A stretch of 64,000 bases of DNA from JACJVV01 sp964581515 (GCA_964581515.1 CAZOOV010000012.1:1-64000); one strand, 5' to 3'; numbered from the stretch's first letter, positions 21,301 to 29,587 are shown. Numbers and translations: made by a program. The notes: generated by a model from the sequence alone, not told the origin.

Positions 21301-24135
21301 AGTGGAGGTCTTGGTTGTGAAGATTGTGTATTGACAACTGATTTTTGTGAAGTTGATTATGGATGTAATGATCATATAGTCAACCCTAGCGAGGAATGTG
21401 ATAGAAGTATTGGAACTGCTTCATGTAGGTCATTTGATAGATTTATTGCAGGTCCATTGACATGTGGTACAGATTGTTATTTTGATACATCTGCATGTAT
21501 AATGGAAACAAATCCTTGTGGAAATGGTTGGCTTGATGCATCTAATAATGAGGCTTGTGATTATAATGACCCTAGTTTTAATCTTGATTGTACAGATATT
21601 GATAATTATTTATATGGGGAAGTGTGGTGTGATCAAGAATGTAATTTACAACATAATTGCTCTAAAGATCCCCCTCCAGCTCTACCTTCTTGTGGGAATG
21701 ATATGATTGATCCTGAACTTAATGAACAGTGTGAATCAAGTATCATATTAAGGTCATGTCATGAACTGGGTTATTCTGAAGCGGATGTTGGTTCATATCC
21801 TAGTTGTTATTCTCCTGGTACGCCTGATGAATGTCAATATAATACAGTTCCTTGTGGTACTACGCCTTTATGTAATAATGGAGAGATTTGGCTTTGTAAT
21901 GATATCAACCCTATATGGGTAGACGGAAATGCATTATGTGTTGGAAATAATTTTGATACAAGTACTTGTTGGTCTCTTGATACACCAAGCATCAATACTG
22001 ATTTTGATTTTGAAGTACAAAGCCATTATATAGATCTTTCTGGAACTGTAGAAAATGCAAAGAGCCTCGAGGTTTATGTGAATGGTGTATTAGTAGGTAA
22101 TTATACTTTTACAAACAGATCACAACAACAGTTCTTATTTGAAGATATATATCTTCCAGAATCAACAGAAACTGGCGATGGTATGAATAATGTAACATTT
22201 ATCGTAGAAGGAGTTTTCCCAAATATTGTATTTACTGATACCAATCTTGTTAAAGTTGATCCTGTCGGTCCTTTAATATATATCATCTCTCCTGTAAATT
22301 TGATGGCGTCTTCAGATCTGCCTACAATACAGATAAATACAACAAAAGATTCTACTTGTTATATTAATTATACTTCTTTTTCTACAAATCATGTGCAATA
22401 TTTCTCAACAGTTGATGGATATAATCATTCAGTGACTTTAGAATATCCTCTTGCGAAAGATCAGAATAATCCTGTTGATATTGTGTGTGAAGATTATCTT
22501 GGTAATGAGGCTTCAATGAATGTTGAGATTTTTGTTGATACTGATGTCCCAGAAATTACTTATGTGAATTTGACAACACCTGATAGATATGTCATCTCTG
22601 AAACTTCTAATTCCAAACATGTGATGATATATGATACACTTAATTCTACATTGCTTGTACTTGCTGACTCGCCTGTAAGGTGTAAATATGGAATAAATAC
22701 ACAATCTTATGGGGAAATGGTCGACTATGATTCATTGATTCAAGTTTACTTAACTATTTGGGAGTCTAGGGATATAATACAAGAAGAAGATGAATCTTTG
22801 TATATTTATACAATCTGTGAAGATGAAGCTGGTTTACAGTCAGATCCTTACGAATTAAAAATCGAAGTTGATCAAAATGCACCATTAGTAATAACTGATC
22901 TAAACAGTCTATGGACAAATGAGGATCAGCCTACTTTATGGATAAAGACAAATAGGTTGGCAGAATGTAAGATGAAGTTTGAAGGAACAGAAAGAGATAT
23001 GACTTGGCAGAAAATAGATAATGAACATAGATATAGTATAAGCACGTCACTTTTTGATAATCTTGAGCTGTTACATGATGCTCAGTATGAATTTGAAGTT
23101 ACATGTGAGATCTCTGGTTTTGATTCAGATACTATCTCTATTTTTATAACACCTGATCTTGTTATTCCTTTCATTGATATATTGTCTCCAAATGATCAAT
23201 ATGTTTCAGTATTATCAAATATTGATATCAGTATAAGTACTGAGAGAAAATCAATAGTTGGGCTAGAAATAAATGAATCATTAAGAGATACACAAAATAC
23301 TACTTCAGGCTCAATTGTATTTAATGATGTATTCTTGGTAAATGGACATAATCTAATCCGGGCATCTGTTACAGATAAAGCAAGCAATACAAATAGTACA
23401 GAAATTTCTGTCTATTATTCAGGACCTCAGGATTATCCTCGTGTGACCAGGATTGCTCCAATAGATGGAAGTGTTGTGAGCAGAGTTGATGAAGTTATTG
23501 CATATGTTTGGACTGCTTATGGGGTGAATCTGAACTTAAGTAGTGGTGCTTCAGATATTATACTTAAGGATGCAAATAATGATATTATAACAACAGGGGA
23601 TAAATCATTTTCAAAAGGTGATTTCAATGATCCTGAAGGAAATTATACATTTGCTTTACAAAATAGCTTAAGTGATGGAATATACACTTGGGAAATTAAA
23701 ATTGTTGATGAGTTTGGCAGAGAAGGTGACACTATAAATGCTGAATTTACAGTTAACAGATCAGCACCTCTTATTGAGCTTAATTCACCTAAACAAATTG
23801 ATTCTGATCATGGTGATGATGGTCAAGCTTATCTTACAAATGAATCACAATTATATCTTAGTGGAAGGATTTTATCTGAATCATTGTTGATACAAGGTGA
23901 GACAACATTTGAATGGAAAAATGAAGATACTGGAAATGAAGATGAAGGCGAACTCACTTTAACAAATAATAATTTTAATGAGACAATACATCTTGAATAT
24001 TTAGAGATTGAAAATACACACCTTTATACTTTTAAGATATATACTAAAAATGAAGATGGACACAAGGCTGAATTATCTTTCCAAGTAATCTATGATCTCA
24101 AAGCGCCTGAGCCAATACGGGTGAATATAGAGTGA
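12370..24135 (+). CDS. Giant 3,921-aa secreted adhesin-like protein (CarboxypepD-reg, Ig-like and Cys-rich repeats)
   Basis: Signal peptide at residues 1-32 (hydrophobic 16-31, cleavage after Val-Ser-Ala). Modules in order: Cys-rich (34-160); three carboxypeptidase-regulatory-like beta domains (about 165-245, 252-330, 486-560) with G-x-V-x-D..G-x-P-L-x-x-V; an FN3-like segment (570-660); a dense Cys-rich block (665-1070); many Ig-like modules, several with a D-x-x-x-P linker (1075-2735), including a long internal duplication; a block of C-G-N-[DG]-x-[VI]-x-x-x-G-E-x-C-D repeats (2739-3190) of the kind seen in Cys-rich bacterial and archaeal surface proteins; and further Ig-like modules to the end. 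No C-terminal anchor. It is probably a long fibrous cell-surface or adhesion protein. Its stop overlaps the next gene by 4 nt (GTGA). Confidence 0.85.
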   Translation: MNILGMPERQIQLAKYSILLIISIMFISLVSADDWCCVSSPNQTAYCIEFVDDTAAYAAGCDSGSAVNNICAFTECSTLGTCVTNVCDWTTKDNCFGGSFHDLAVLSEVDECIYSCCVLNSDTQPIPIGGYIGDGDFEQYCKDPEVDGTYYAIQCDLVQDLTGTYGSITGSVEDTNGNPLANVEVFAGPYSVVTDSNGNYRLDSQPIGTYIMKAYLVNYQRSTNLVEVTVTSGTISSAATIIMVYDTSALVHLSGKVEDDYSNGIPLATVSVGQFTVLTDSKGYYEMSKPLSEGTHTISAFKIGYSTDSRPVSVQPGGRYSSEDFTLSQTGIESGCNDGVVNGPDEECDTPDDSACPGECDSNCKCPLTCTEMNYYCSDIEYQCSNVNGQTMSTFNDDCDTIYNQGVGGGFCCSDEPTLLPDCRHGETASNADISTTNVVGSGGTLCKCGEYIRDTEDSTVGNYIYCCYNGTDRYFDSAQCDTPGSIEGLVSYNGQPLKDVAVTLSAIYSTVSNDTSGINYRLDSVAPGNYTLTASALGYAYYSANIEITSGQTLTYYIQMSEEPGLDTPLTLSLSAVKGYSHIELTITVSDTSAIEYYEIDRDDGMQFRVNVSDISLVYSFIDTHTIWSTTYTYNVTAYAPAIEIVYDHQSITTGHSACEGVFDTDQFCASAICFLAKTNEYCGLNDISPFTYRLKCSSNNFLMYADTASNSLCADTCIVTGPGTTACNGNDACESLGVPPLFTPYASDSSNIFGLYYDEDYSGETCVETSSGGYKFCYYDYFYSDIFDRTSNYNRFTTVDQCISCSKTGFCYNYQSEDSCLTDSCNYGLNYGTSCAWFDTYPEIGKGICYSNDTTTTDFCETCDVTNPVFYNHNCSQDICSLLGYCYSSTAGMSCTKCSTLSTCSIFDGNQEACHGNSSGYSLVGYPQLSGLVCNSSTIIEKSDDSCGIGFCKYSGSSCIKDANDDNTSDCVGAVDEISCEQDRTVPNTLFTAQNYISQSYKFLSFSVDLSNTNTYYCLSDEGSYCCPSHLISGGNVELPNGNYDYTNLEAKKVLWYFSSSEFGNPEAIMNTTLLIDTKAPQFTISSPVITNSTLGYDLSDITFTVSTHEPSYDCSDSISGVQTGSYLSNSVVDTTETITFAGYPDGTYTYQVSCKDLYGNTNSTSIEIEVDRIKLIDNPQPNWITRTNSTVDLSVWTLDKEYPCYFSMFDPRIEVETRYPTVTYQSGDYKYESVGHDLINSDTYQYQITCYTDVSKSVVADRTSQIFTIDMEPTTSNIWVDDNGVYEAVDPEDYYTNPIIKINCTDTYQGPPREFGCSQIDYCINLGTACTPTAGTTVNNDSYAFSPVVTDSGYYYICVQTQDAGGNTELAYCETMNIDLLPPTVEILLPADYNVIGVPNFDFNGNWNDQLRPSAMYAKIVNENGYQMTVGQLSITGTSGTGTFAGTTTLNRLYAGLNTLTVVAIDQSGNYKTDSVYFYYDVFPPDIDKAEIWGENIADQGATWTIGGGGVENTVIDLEFFEIVVDEVIEDDHEYGYRLLVKLTTNDYQYLDINNMWSNDVAGNVTITEVADPTITYNANLTYNATDNTYYALFTDIFELGNHTVEYFVEDNFANKNDYMHSFYVNDTTEPFFEVQIMDSSGQNVSSLQYGSYTVVITPSEPISELKYLNYTFDSKIKAVQLTQTSGNELRGDLILSTSDLDLLELSNKRATFSILGEDMHGLLGSTITFIKYFYINTAGPLKPEIFTPDISVIPTAYSQDPNYVIEGRVYKDQDEGLRDGTVKMRRNTLEADYSSSSWIEEGTTGTMTNNLHHKWDPQTYGDLITFKDNNTINLHDYNDSFVVGRYIGFDTNPRQNEKLYRIVSKVFTNNDGVKQLYDIVVDPAITGYEGLSSGDQFQEVIHVYDKEAPDGWFNMSVVLDQGNNYFFASGFEGNNEGSYSDIFAIIYDNLVPEIINNSPADGTVTGDTNVPVYVYVDPTGSNVSSYSMFINRQSVPLTLDYDSGYAKISYNYEESLTTGNYSVNFGVADMAGNYKSHNWSFTIDSSAPHDPTITPNSMISDLTPLITITFPQEVILDEVIVEGTSVTYSLNTTSLMNYDGTSYTYQITSANPTFSGEYEVQVKARRKVGEGYGNQGSFTQAFIVDTTPPVITQITDNIQNPYLPVYILLTTDENAICRYGFYDGTYDDLTNGALVETYSTEHTLPVYELMALNTNAYVGCVDMAGNKMTQLEIVNISVDSLLFPAPKIHIPESTTEVVTLNQFNIIGSTFDEIDPLMWVPSVNLILGRSRYFYTNDVEFEQNFYTTSLPLVNITAVDPTGGFSHDQSANAIVVQDASGVFQPGYYVDFSQNRRNNYTLYNIKSVIDIAESMIVDMKMVTFYDELPGNLDTSQTLYVYNQRAPSGWFEYLMPLSEGNNFFYAAAQNSFGEGERTSIYNIVKDTSNPELYDEFPHQGEVIGEEDIEVSVIADGTSSNIESVDFKIDSVPVSAQIQYIEDYESKLFYQTTRNNGIHYVYVKAIDGSGNSASKNWSFEIDASVPERPNIYPNTYINDTQPTIDIQFNDIVSLKSAKLIGLDNGYNKDFTSSVGNLTNDRFVYPSVDNLGQQNMELEYKVEVRASKIGIVSPGTGFWYEKFVVDRRAPDVIDFPEEITTSQIPVEFLMITDEDSMCRFSETDKTYYEMENDLDEDFIEYHFASAQVSSSKTQMYIRCRDVAGNVMDSSIVIGINQDASPIRCGDGVIDGAETCDSNSLGGVSNCADLGYISGSISCIPPGQPNQCQFNLTSCVSRTCQEDLDCDDDMICVDGSCILGCYDDSDCASGKICSSGQCVVDGEEEPTLCGNDVVEPGETCDGNDWGRVSGCSDIPGFVSGILKCNQNNCHFDTELCEKKPVECNNGVIEEGEQCENGVGNKTCESFGLISGTLGCTDCMFDTTGCDGEVGLCDDGVVNIGEQCDTPVYPLSSCSEMNSNFVSGGLGCEDCVLTTDFCEVDYGCNDHIVNPSEECDRSIGTASCRSFDRFIAGPLTCGTDCYFDTSACIMETNPCGNGWLDASNNEACDYNDPSFNLDCTDIDNYLYGEVWCDQECNLQHNCSKDPPPALPSCGNDMIDPELNEQCESSIILRSCHELGYSEADVGSYPSCYSPGTPDECQYNTVPCGTTPLCNNGEIWLCNDINPIWVDGNALCVGNNFDTSTCWSLDTPSINTDFDFEVQSHYIDLSGTVENAKSLEVYVNGVLVGNYTFTNRSQQQFLFEDIYLPESTETGDGMNNVTFIVEGVFPNIVFTDTNLVKVDPVGPLIYIISPVNLMASSDLPTIQINTTKDSTCYINYTSFSTNHVQYFSTVDGYNHSVTLEYPLAKDQNNPVDIVCEDYLGNEASMNVEIFVDTDVPEITYVNLTTPDRYVISETSNSKHVMIYDTLNSTLLVLADSPVRCKYGINTQSYGEMVDYDSLIQVYLTIWESRDIIQEEDESLYIYTICEDEAGLQSDPYELKIEVDQNAPLVITDLNSLWTNEDQPTLWIKTNRLAECKMKFEGTERDMTWQKIDNEHRYSISTSLFDNLELLHDAQYEFEVTCEISGFDSDTISIFITPDLVIPFIDILSPNDQYVSVLSNIDISISTERKSIVGLEINESLRDTQNTTSGSIVFNDVFLVNGHNLIRASVTDKASNTNSTEISVYYSGPQDYPRVTRIAPIDGSVVSRVDEVIAYVWTAYGVNLNLSSGASDIILKDANNDIITTGDKSFSKGDFNDPEGNYTFALQNSLSDGIYTWEIKIVDEFGREGDTINAEFTVNRSAPLIELNSPKQIDSDHGDDGQAYLTNESQLYLSGRILSESLLIQGETTFEWKNEDTGNEDEGELTLTNNNFNETIHLEYLEIENTHLYTFKIYTKNEDGHKAELSFQVIYDLKAPEPIRVNIE

Positions 24136-27100
24136 TTGGGAAAAAGAAAAGTATATTAGCATATTCTGTCTTGATGTTGTTAGTATTATTTCTTTTTATG
24201 GTATCTTCAATATCTGCTGCGGAATTAGAAGTCACTATTGTTAACAGAACATATCCTAATGTTACAGTAATATATAATGAGTCTATTGTTTCATATACAG
24301 TAAGTTATATGTTAAAAGATTCTAATAATAATGATGTCAGCAGTCTTTTGGAAAGGACTGGTTTTGGAAATTCAAATAAAGAGATATATTATATTGCAGC
24401 ACAAGAATTTAGTCCTGATACATATAATTTTTCTGTTAGAGCTTGTGATAAGCTTCATAATTGTCCTCCTGATGGAGAATACTATACAAAGATGTTTAAG
24501 GTTGAGCTTGGAGCTTTGAATGTTACATTATTATATCCTAAATTTGGTGCATTTAATGATTATAGGCAAGTATTGATTCTTATGACAAACAGAGCTGCAA
24601 AATGTAGACTTGATACAGAAGATAAAGATTTTGATGATATGGATAAGAAATTTTCAGGAGCTGATGGATACTATGAAGAGCATAGGAGAAATATTTCTGA
24701 TTTATTTTTAGGTGATCTTGACAATCCAAAACAATATTATGTTAAATGTCAAGATGCTTACGAGTATGAAACTGAAGAAAGCTATGATTTTTATCTAGAC
24801 TCAGTAGCGCCATTAATCAATATCAGTACAGATGATATCTTTAATCAGCCTATACAGACTAAATTATACGTCACTTCTAAGAACAGAGATGTTCAGTGTA
24901 GATATTCCATAGAGGATAAAGATTTTGATGATATGTATCCTTTTACTGGATTTGACCTTCTTGATGAGAATAAATATAAGAAATATTTTGTCCAGGAAAT
25001 TACTCAATATGTCAATGAGGATCTTATTTTAGTGAATGGTGAATTCAATACTTTGTATGTTCAGTGCGAGTCAAAATCAGGAATGAAATCCAATAAAGAA
25101 TATGTGACTTTTGAAGTTGATACAAATAAAAGTGTTGGAATCTCTGTAGAAGTTCCTGATGATTATATTAATGTATCTTCTTTTTATATTAATGTTACGA
25201 CTTCCATTCCTGCAAATTGTCAATATTGGATTGATGATGATAGTGATAATAAAGAGATTTTTGAGACAAATGTACAATATGATACTGAACATATATCAGA
25301 AAATAAGGAAGATTTTGATGATGATGAAGGAGAGCATCTATTAACAGTACAATGTGATGATGGATCTAAACCTGCTGTAAAAAAAGATTTTGATTTTACA
25401 GTTGACCTTACAAATCCAGAAATGCGTAATGCTTCTATAATAACCATTGATCCACAATCAAATAGGGTCAGTGATTCTCATAAATTAACAGTAGATCTTA
25501 CTTCATTTGATAATGGTTCAGGGATATATTATTATGAGTATAAGATTTATGAAAAAGTAGGATATACATTCCCTAATATTACTGATTGGGAAATACTTTC
25601 ATCTAAACTTGAACATGTTGTAAGGGATATAAGCTTATCTTTAAAGAATCAAAGCTCATATTATATGGAAGTTCGTGCAGTAGATTATTCTGGAAGGAAA
25701 AGTTCATTAGAAGAGACAAACAGAGTAGTATATGATCCTCCTAGCCCTCCATCACCAACATGTACTTCAGTAGATAAATGCGAAGATGGTGAAGGACCTT
25801 GTGATTCTAATGATGAATGTGTTTCAAATTATTGTAATACCACTTCAAATAAATGTCAAGTACCAAGCTGTGATGATGGTGTATTTAATGGTGATGAGAC
25901 TGATGAGGATTGTGGTGGAAGGTGTGATGGATGCGGGCTTGATAAGAAATGCGAACTTGATGATGATTGTCAATCTGGAAGCTGTGTATCAAAACGATGT
26001 GCAGATGTTAATCATTGCTTTGATGGTAGAAAGGATGATGATGAGACTGATGAAGATTGTGGAGGGATGGATTGTGTAGCATGTGATAAAGGAAAGATGT
26101 GTTTAATAGATCAAGATTGTAAAAGCAATTATTGTAATGTTGAGGATAATCTTTGTGCTGATCCATTAGAAGATGCTGATGGGGATGGGGTAATAAACAA
26201 AGATGATAATTGTCCGAATACTCCTAACTCAAACCAAGAAGATTTTGATAGTGATGAGATAGGAGATATATGTGATCCTGATACAGATAATGATAATCTT
26301 CCAAATTCATGGGAAACACAGTATGGCCTTAATATTAAAGATTCTTCAGATGCAACTACAGATAAAGATGGAGATAAATTATTAAATATCGATGAATATG
26401 AGATAGGTACTAGTCCTATATCAAAAGATACAGATGGTGATGGGTTTAGTGATTATGATGAAGTAAGAATTCATCATACAGATCCATTAGATGCAGATGA
26501 TTATCCTAAATCAAGCTTATTATTCTTTATAATATCCATTATATTTATAATACTTGGTGTGCTCGCTGGTTATTATATTTACTATTCCAAAAGTAATTTT
26601 ATACCTTCTCAAAAACCAGTTAAGAAAAAAGAAGTATCACCAAAACAAAAACCAGTTGTGAAAGCATCTTCTCAACCTCAACAATCTTCTTCACAAAGAC
26701 AGGTGCCTATTCAAAAACCAATGCCTATGAGGGGAAGACCGTTAAAACCTATGCAAAGAATCTTTAAAAGACCCACTGTAGCAGAAAAGAATAAATCTCT
26801 GGGATCTGGTAATGATAAATATAAGAAATTAGAGAATATTGATAAATCAAAATTAACTGGAGTGAGTAAAATCCTGTCTAAATCTAAGTCTAAGGGACTA
26901 TCAAAAACATCTTCATCTTTTACAGATAAACTTACAGATGTACTTGGTAAGGGTAAACATGAAGATGCAATAGCAGATCTAGGAGAAAAATTAGGTAATA
27001 AGAAAAAAGCTCAAAAATCAGTTATGGAGAAATTAAGTGGTATGGGTACAAAAAAGAATGAAAAAATTAATTTTATTAATAAATTATCTGAGAATGTTAG

Positions 27101-27197
27101 TGCTGATGGAAAAGATGTTATGAAAAAACTTGATGAGATGGAAGGCAAGTCCGCATTGACTGAACTTTCAAAGTCTATGAAAAAGAAAAATAAGTGA
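24132..27197 (+). CDS. Type I membrane surface protein: Ig-like, Cys-rich, TSP3-like repeats, TM helix and basic cytoplasmic tail
   Basis: 1,021 aa. It begins with GTG inside the GTGA overlap with the giant gene, so translation is likely coupled. Signal peptide at 1-29 (ends Ser-Ala-Ala). Ig-like modules follow, two with the motif C-R-[LY]-x5-D-K-D-F-D-D-M (about 157 and 256) also seen in the giant protein. Cys-rich repeats occupy 545-680 (DETDEDCGG twice), then thrombospondin type 3/calcium-binding-like Asp repeats (D-x-D-G-D-G, about 682-795). One TM helix (about 798-818) precedes a Lys/Pro/Ser-rich tail of some 200 residues. Topology should place the Cys/Ca modules outside and the tail inside, making it a possible anchor or signal link for the giant protein. 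Confidence 0.82.
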   Translation: MIGKKKSILAYSVLMLLVLFLFMVSSISAAELEVTIVNRTYPNVTVIYNESIVSYTVSYMLKDSNNNDVSSLLERTGFGNSNKEIYYIAAQEFSPDTYNFSVRACDKLHNCPPDGEYYTKMFKVELGALNVTLLYPKFGAFNDYRQVLILMTNRAAKCRLDTEDKDFDDMDKKFSGADGYYEEHRRNISDLFLGDLDNPKQYYVKCQDAYEYETEESYDFYLDSVAPLINISTDDIFNQPIQTKLYVTSKNRDVQCRYSIEDKDFDDMYPFTGFDLLDENKYKKYFVQEITQYVNEDLILVNGEFNTLYVQCESKSGMKSNKEYVTFEVDTNKSVGISVEVPDDYINVSSFYINVTTSIPANCQYWIDDDSDNKEIFETNVQYDTEHISENKEDFDDDEGEHLLTVQCDDGSKPAVKKDFDFTVDLTNPEMRNASIITIDPQSNRVSDSHKLTVDLTSFDNGSGIYYYEYKIYEKVGYTFPNITDWEILSSKLEHVVRDISLSLKNQSSYYMEVRAVDYSGRKSSLEETNRVVYDPPSPPSPTCTSVDKCEDGEGPCDSNDECVSNYCNTTSNKCQVPSCDDGVFNGDETDEDCGGRCDGCGLDKKCELDDDCQSGSCVSKRCADVNHCFDGRKDDDETDEDCGGMDCVACDKGKMCLIDQDCKSNYCNVEDNLCADPLEDADGDGVINKDDNCPNTPNSNQEDFDSDEIGDICDPDTDNDNLPNSWETQYGLNIKDSSDATTDKDGDKLLNIDEYEIGTSPISKDTDGDGFSDYDEVRIHHTDPLDADDYPKSSLLFFIISIIFIILGVLAGYYIYYSKSNFIPSQKPVKKKEVSPKQKPVVKASSQPQQSSSQRQVPIQKPMPMRGRPLKPMQRIFKRPTVAEKNKSLGSGNDKYKKLENIDKSKLTGVSKILSKSKSKGLSKTSSSFTDKLTDVLGKGKHEDAIADLGEKLGNKKKAQKSVMEKLSGMGTKKNEKINFINKLSENVSADGKDVMKKLDEMEGKSALTELSKSMKKKNK

Positions 27198-27198
27198 G

Positions 27199-27771
27199 AT
27201 GTTAAAAGTGAAAATGTTATGCAGTAAAAAATCTCAGATGGTAGGTCAAGTTTTTGTATATTCTTTATCATTATTAATAGTGGCAATAATACTTATGTTT
27301 GGTTATGATGTTATTAATAAATTTCTTGTAAAATCATGTACTGTTGAAATGCTACAATTTCATAAAGGTATGGAAAGTTATATTGATAGATATTCCAGTG
27401 AGTATGGGAGTACAGGAAATCAAGATGTATTTGCACCATGTGACGCAAAAACAGTTTGTTTTGTAGATTTTTATTCTATTAATAGCAATATAAAAAATTG
27501 TAATGGTTCTACTGATAATGGTCATACTGTTGTTAGATATTCTTTTCAAAATAATCCTGTGCCCAGAGAGAGAAAAAATATGTTTCTTTTAGATAAAGAT
27601 GGTGTTCTTATGAAAAGTGCTTTTATGGGCAATGTTACCCCTGTAGGAGATATAGGTAACTCAGCTGCACTTGGTTGTAATTATATTTGTATTGATGTAT
27701 ACAAAGGGTCTTTTAATATTGGTGTAGAAGGAAGAGGTGTAGGGGTAAAACTCTATGACACGACTCCTTAA
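27199..27771 (+). CDS. Pilin-like membrane-anchored protein
   Basis: 190 aa. N-terminus Lys-Lys-Ser-Gln (10-13) followed by a hydrophobic helix (about 17-36), the class III/type IV pilin-like arrangement. The exported part holds seven cysteines and ends without a second helix. It begins 1 nt after the previous stop and overlaps the next gene by 17 nt, so it is part of one long operon. No recognised family beyond the N-terminal signature. It may be a minor pilin-like subunit or an anchored accessory protein. Confidence 0.72.
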   Translation: MLKVKMLCSKKSQMVGQVFVYSLSLLIVAIILMFGYDVINKFLVKSCTVEMLQFHKGMESYIDRYSSEYGSTGNQDVFAPCDAKTVCFVDFYSINSNIKNCNGSTDNGHTVVRYSFQNNPVPRERKNMFLLDKDGVLMKSAFMGNVTPVGDIGNSAALGCNYICIDVYKGSFNIGVEGRGVGVKLYDTTP

Positions 27772-28948
27772 TTCTAAAAAAATGAGAACTCTTTTTGGAA
27801 AAGAAAAAAGAAATAAGTTATTTAAGAGAAGGAAGGCTGTAATAGAAGTTGGTTTCTCATGGATTTTTATATTGATTGCAGGAGTGGTAATTCTTGGATT
27901 ATTTACTTATATTACTGTAAAGCAAGGTAATTTTTTTAAAACAGTAATTAATGCTAATCTACTTACTGATTTGAATGCAATTTTTATTGGAGCACAAGTA
28001 AGTAAGAATACTGCTGCACAGTTTAATATACCTGAAACAACACTCACTTTTGATTGTCAATCTTATGGTATTGAACAGGGTCTAGGAAATGATATAAATC
28101 ATGATCTATTAGGGAGATTCATATTTGCACCAGATCGTCTTAAAACCTCAGAGCTTATAACTTGGTCTAAACCATGGAGTTTAGGATTTCGGATTACTAA
28201 TTTTTTGTATATAACATCCCCTTATATTAAATATTATATTGTTTATAATCCTTCGGATATAGATGACGCTCCTTTTGCTCTTGATATATATAATGATCTG
28301 CCTACACAAATACAAAAAGAATTAGTGCCTATTGGCGGGGCTGCAATGATAGAAAATCAGAATTATGATAAAGTTATAGTATTAGTATTGGGCAGCCAAT
28401 ATGAAGGAACAGATCTTCCTTCTAGTGTATACAAAGAAAGTGATTTCTCAAAATATGATGATGATGACGTTATTTTTGTACATGCAATCCCTACTGTTTC
28501 TGGTGAATATTATTTATCAGATGAAGTAACAGTTTCAGTAGATATTGTATATAAGGATAAAAATCAAGACATACAAGATTTTAGTGAATTCAATGCAGGA
28601 GTAACAAAACAAGGTATATATGATTTAGCAGCATTGTATGGTGCATTCATTTCAGGAAATCAACATGTATTTCAGTGTATGATGGATAAAGCTTACATTA
28701 AAGCAAGAGACGTAGTTGAGATATATGAAGAAAGAACTAATAATCTAAATCAAAATTATCCTTATGCAGTCTGTCAGGGACACTATGGTACATACGCCCT
28801 TCCAGAGTTCGCAGATATGTCATCTAATCTATGGTATCAGAATGGAAATGTGGTAACAGTCAGAATTAGTAATATTGCAAATAATATCAGGAATTTTGAC
28901 TTATATAATAAAAATCTTGAGAGGGCATCTTGTCCTTTACTTTACTAA
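27755..28948 (+). CDS. Pilin-like membrane-anchored protein, 397 aa
   Basis: The ATG at 27755 overlaps the upstream gene by 17 nt. A strongly basic first 28 residues (K-x-R-N-K..KRRKA) is followed by a hydrophobic helix (about 29-52) with a Glu near its start, as in type IV pilins. The remaining 340 residues are predicted extracytoplasmic, with a few cysteines (C93, C309, C338, C393) and no other clear helix. I do not recognise the exported domain. Position and architecture match its neighbours. Confidence 0.72.
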   Translation: MTRLLNSKKMRTLFGKEKRNKLFKRRKAVIEVGFSWIFILIAGVVILGLFTYITVKQGNFFKTVINANLLTDLNAIFIGAQVSKNTAAQFNIPETTLTFDCQSYGIEQGLGNDINHDLLGRFIFAPDRLKTSELITWSKPWSLGFRITNFLYITSPYIKYYIVYNPSDIDDAPFALDIYNDLPTQIQKELVPIGGAAMIENQNYDKVIVLVLGSQYEGTDLPSSVYKESDFSKYDDDDVIFVHAIPTVSGEYYLSDEVTVSVDIVYKDKNQDIQDFSEFNAGVTKQGIYDLAALYGAFISGNQHVFQCMMDKAYIKARDVVEIYEERTNNLNQNYPYAVCQGHYGTYALPEFADMSSNLWYQNGNVVTVRISNIANNIRNFDLYNKNLERASCPLLY

Positions 28949-28962
28949 AATAAATTATTAAA

Positions 28963-29523
28963 ATGAAAATGATAAGTAAGAAGGCCCAAATCAGGATGCG
29001 GAACAGAGTTCGAACTCTTATCTTTGTAAAAAAATCTCAGATAAGAATGATGGAGACAATATCTGTATTATTGGTATTTTTGATCCTTCTCACTTTTGTT
29101 ATGATATTTTATATTAATATCAGTAGATCAACTCAAGGAGCAAAGCAAGATGATTTGTCGAATCTAAAAGCAGTAGAGATTTCACAGACAATATCATTTA
29201 TGCCTGAGTTTCAATGTAGTTTTAAGAATATTGTTGATGAAAATTGTTTTGATATTATGAAGATCAATGCTTTTAGACAATATGTTGAGACAGATACACT
29301 TGGGATGAGATCGTATAATACAACATATTATGATTTATTTGAATATTCACAAATTATCGTATATGAGATATATCCGAAAAGCGTTAATTCATGGTTGATC
29401 TATAACAGGACTGAAGGAGCAGACATTACAAATAAGAAGAATACATTCATTCCAATCAGTCTATATAATGCTACAACTAATCAATATACATATGGGATAC
29501 TTAATGTGACAGTATATTCATAA
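28963..29523 (+). CDS. Pilin-like protein with duplicated prepilin motif
   Basis: 186 aa. The N-terminus has two near-copies of a basic class III site: Lys-Lys-Ala-Gln-Ile-Arg-Met (6-12) and Lys-Lys-Ser-Gln-Ile-Arg-Met (23-29). The hydrophobic helix (33-53) follows the second copy and has E31 near its start. The second copy is therefore the likely processing site, and the first may be a duplication relic or an alternative start region. The exported domain has two cysteines. Lies 14 nt after the previous gene. Confidence 0.7.
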   Translation: MKMISKKAQIRMRNRVRTLIFVKKSQIRMMETISVLLVFLILLTFVMIFYINISRSTQGAKQDDLSNLKAVEISQTISFMPEFQCSFKNIVDENCFDIMKINAFRQYVETDTLGMRSYNTTYYDLFEYSQIIVYEIYPKSVNSWLIYNRTEGADITNKKNTFIPISLYNATTNQYTYGILNVTVYS

Positions 29524-29587
29524 TGATTAAATAAATAAAATAAAAGTGAAGGTCATAAATTAAACAAATTAATGGATTAATGAATTA

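Noticed and set aside
29005..29018. AGAGTTCGAACTCT, a perfect palindrome resembling a tRNA T-arm
   Set aside because: It lies within a coding sequence and no acceptor, D or anticodon stems surround it.
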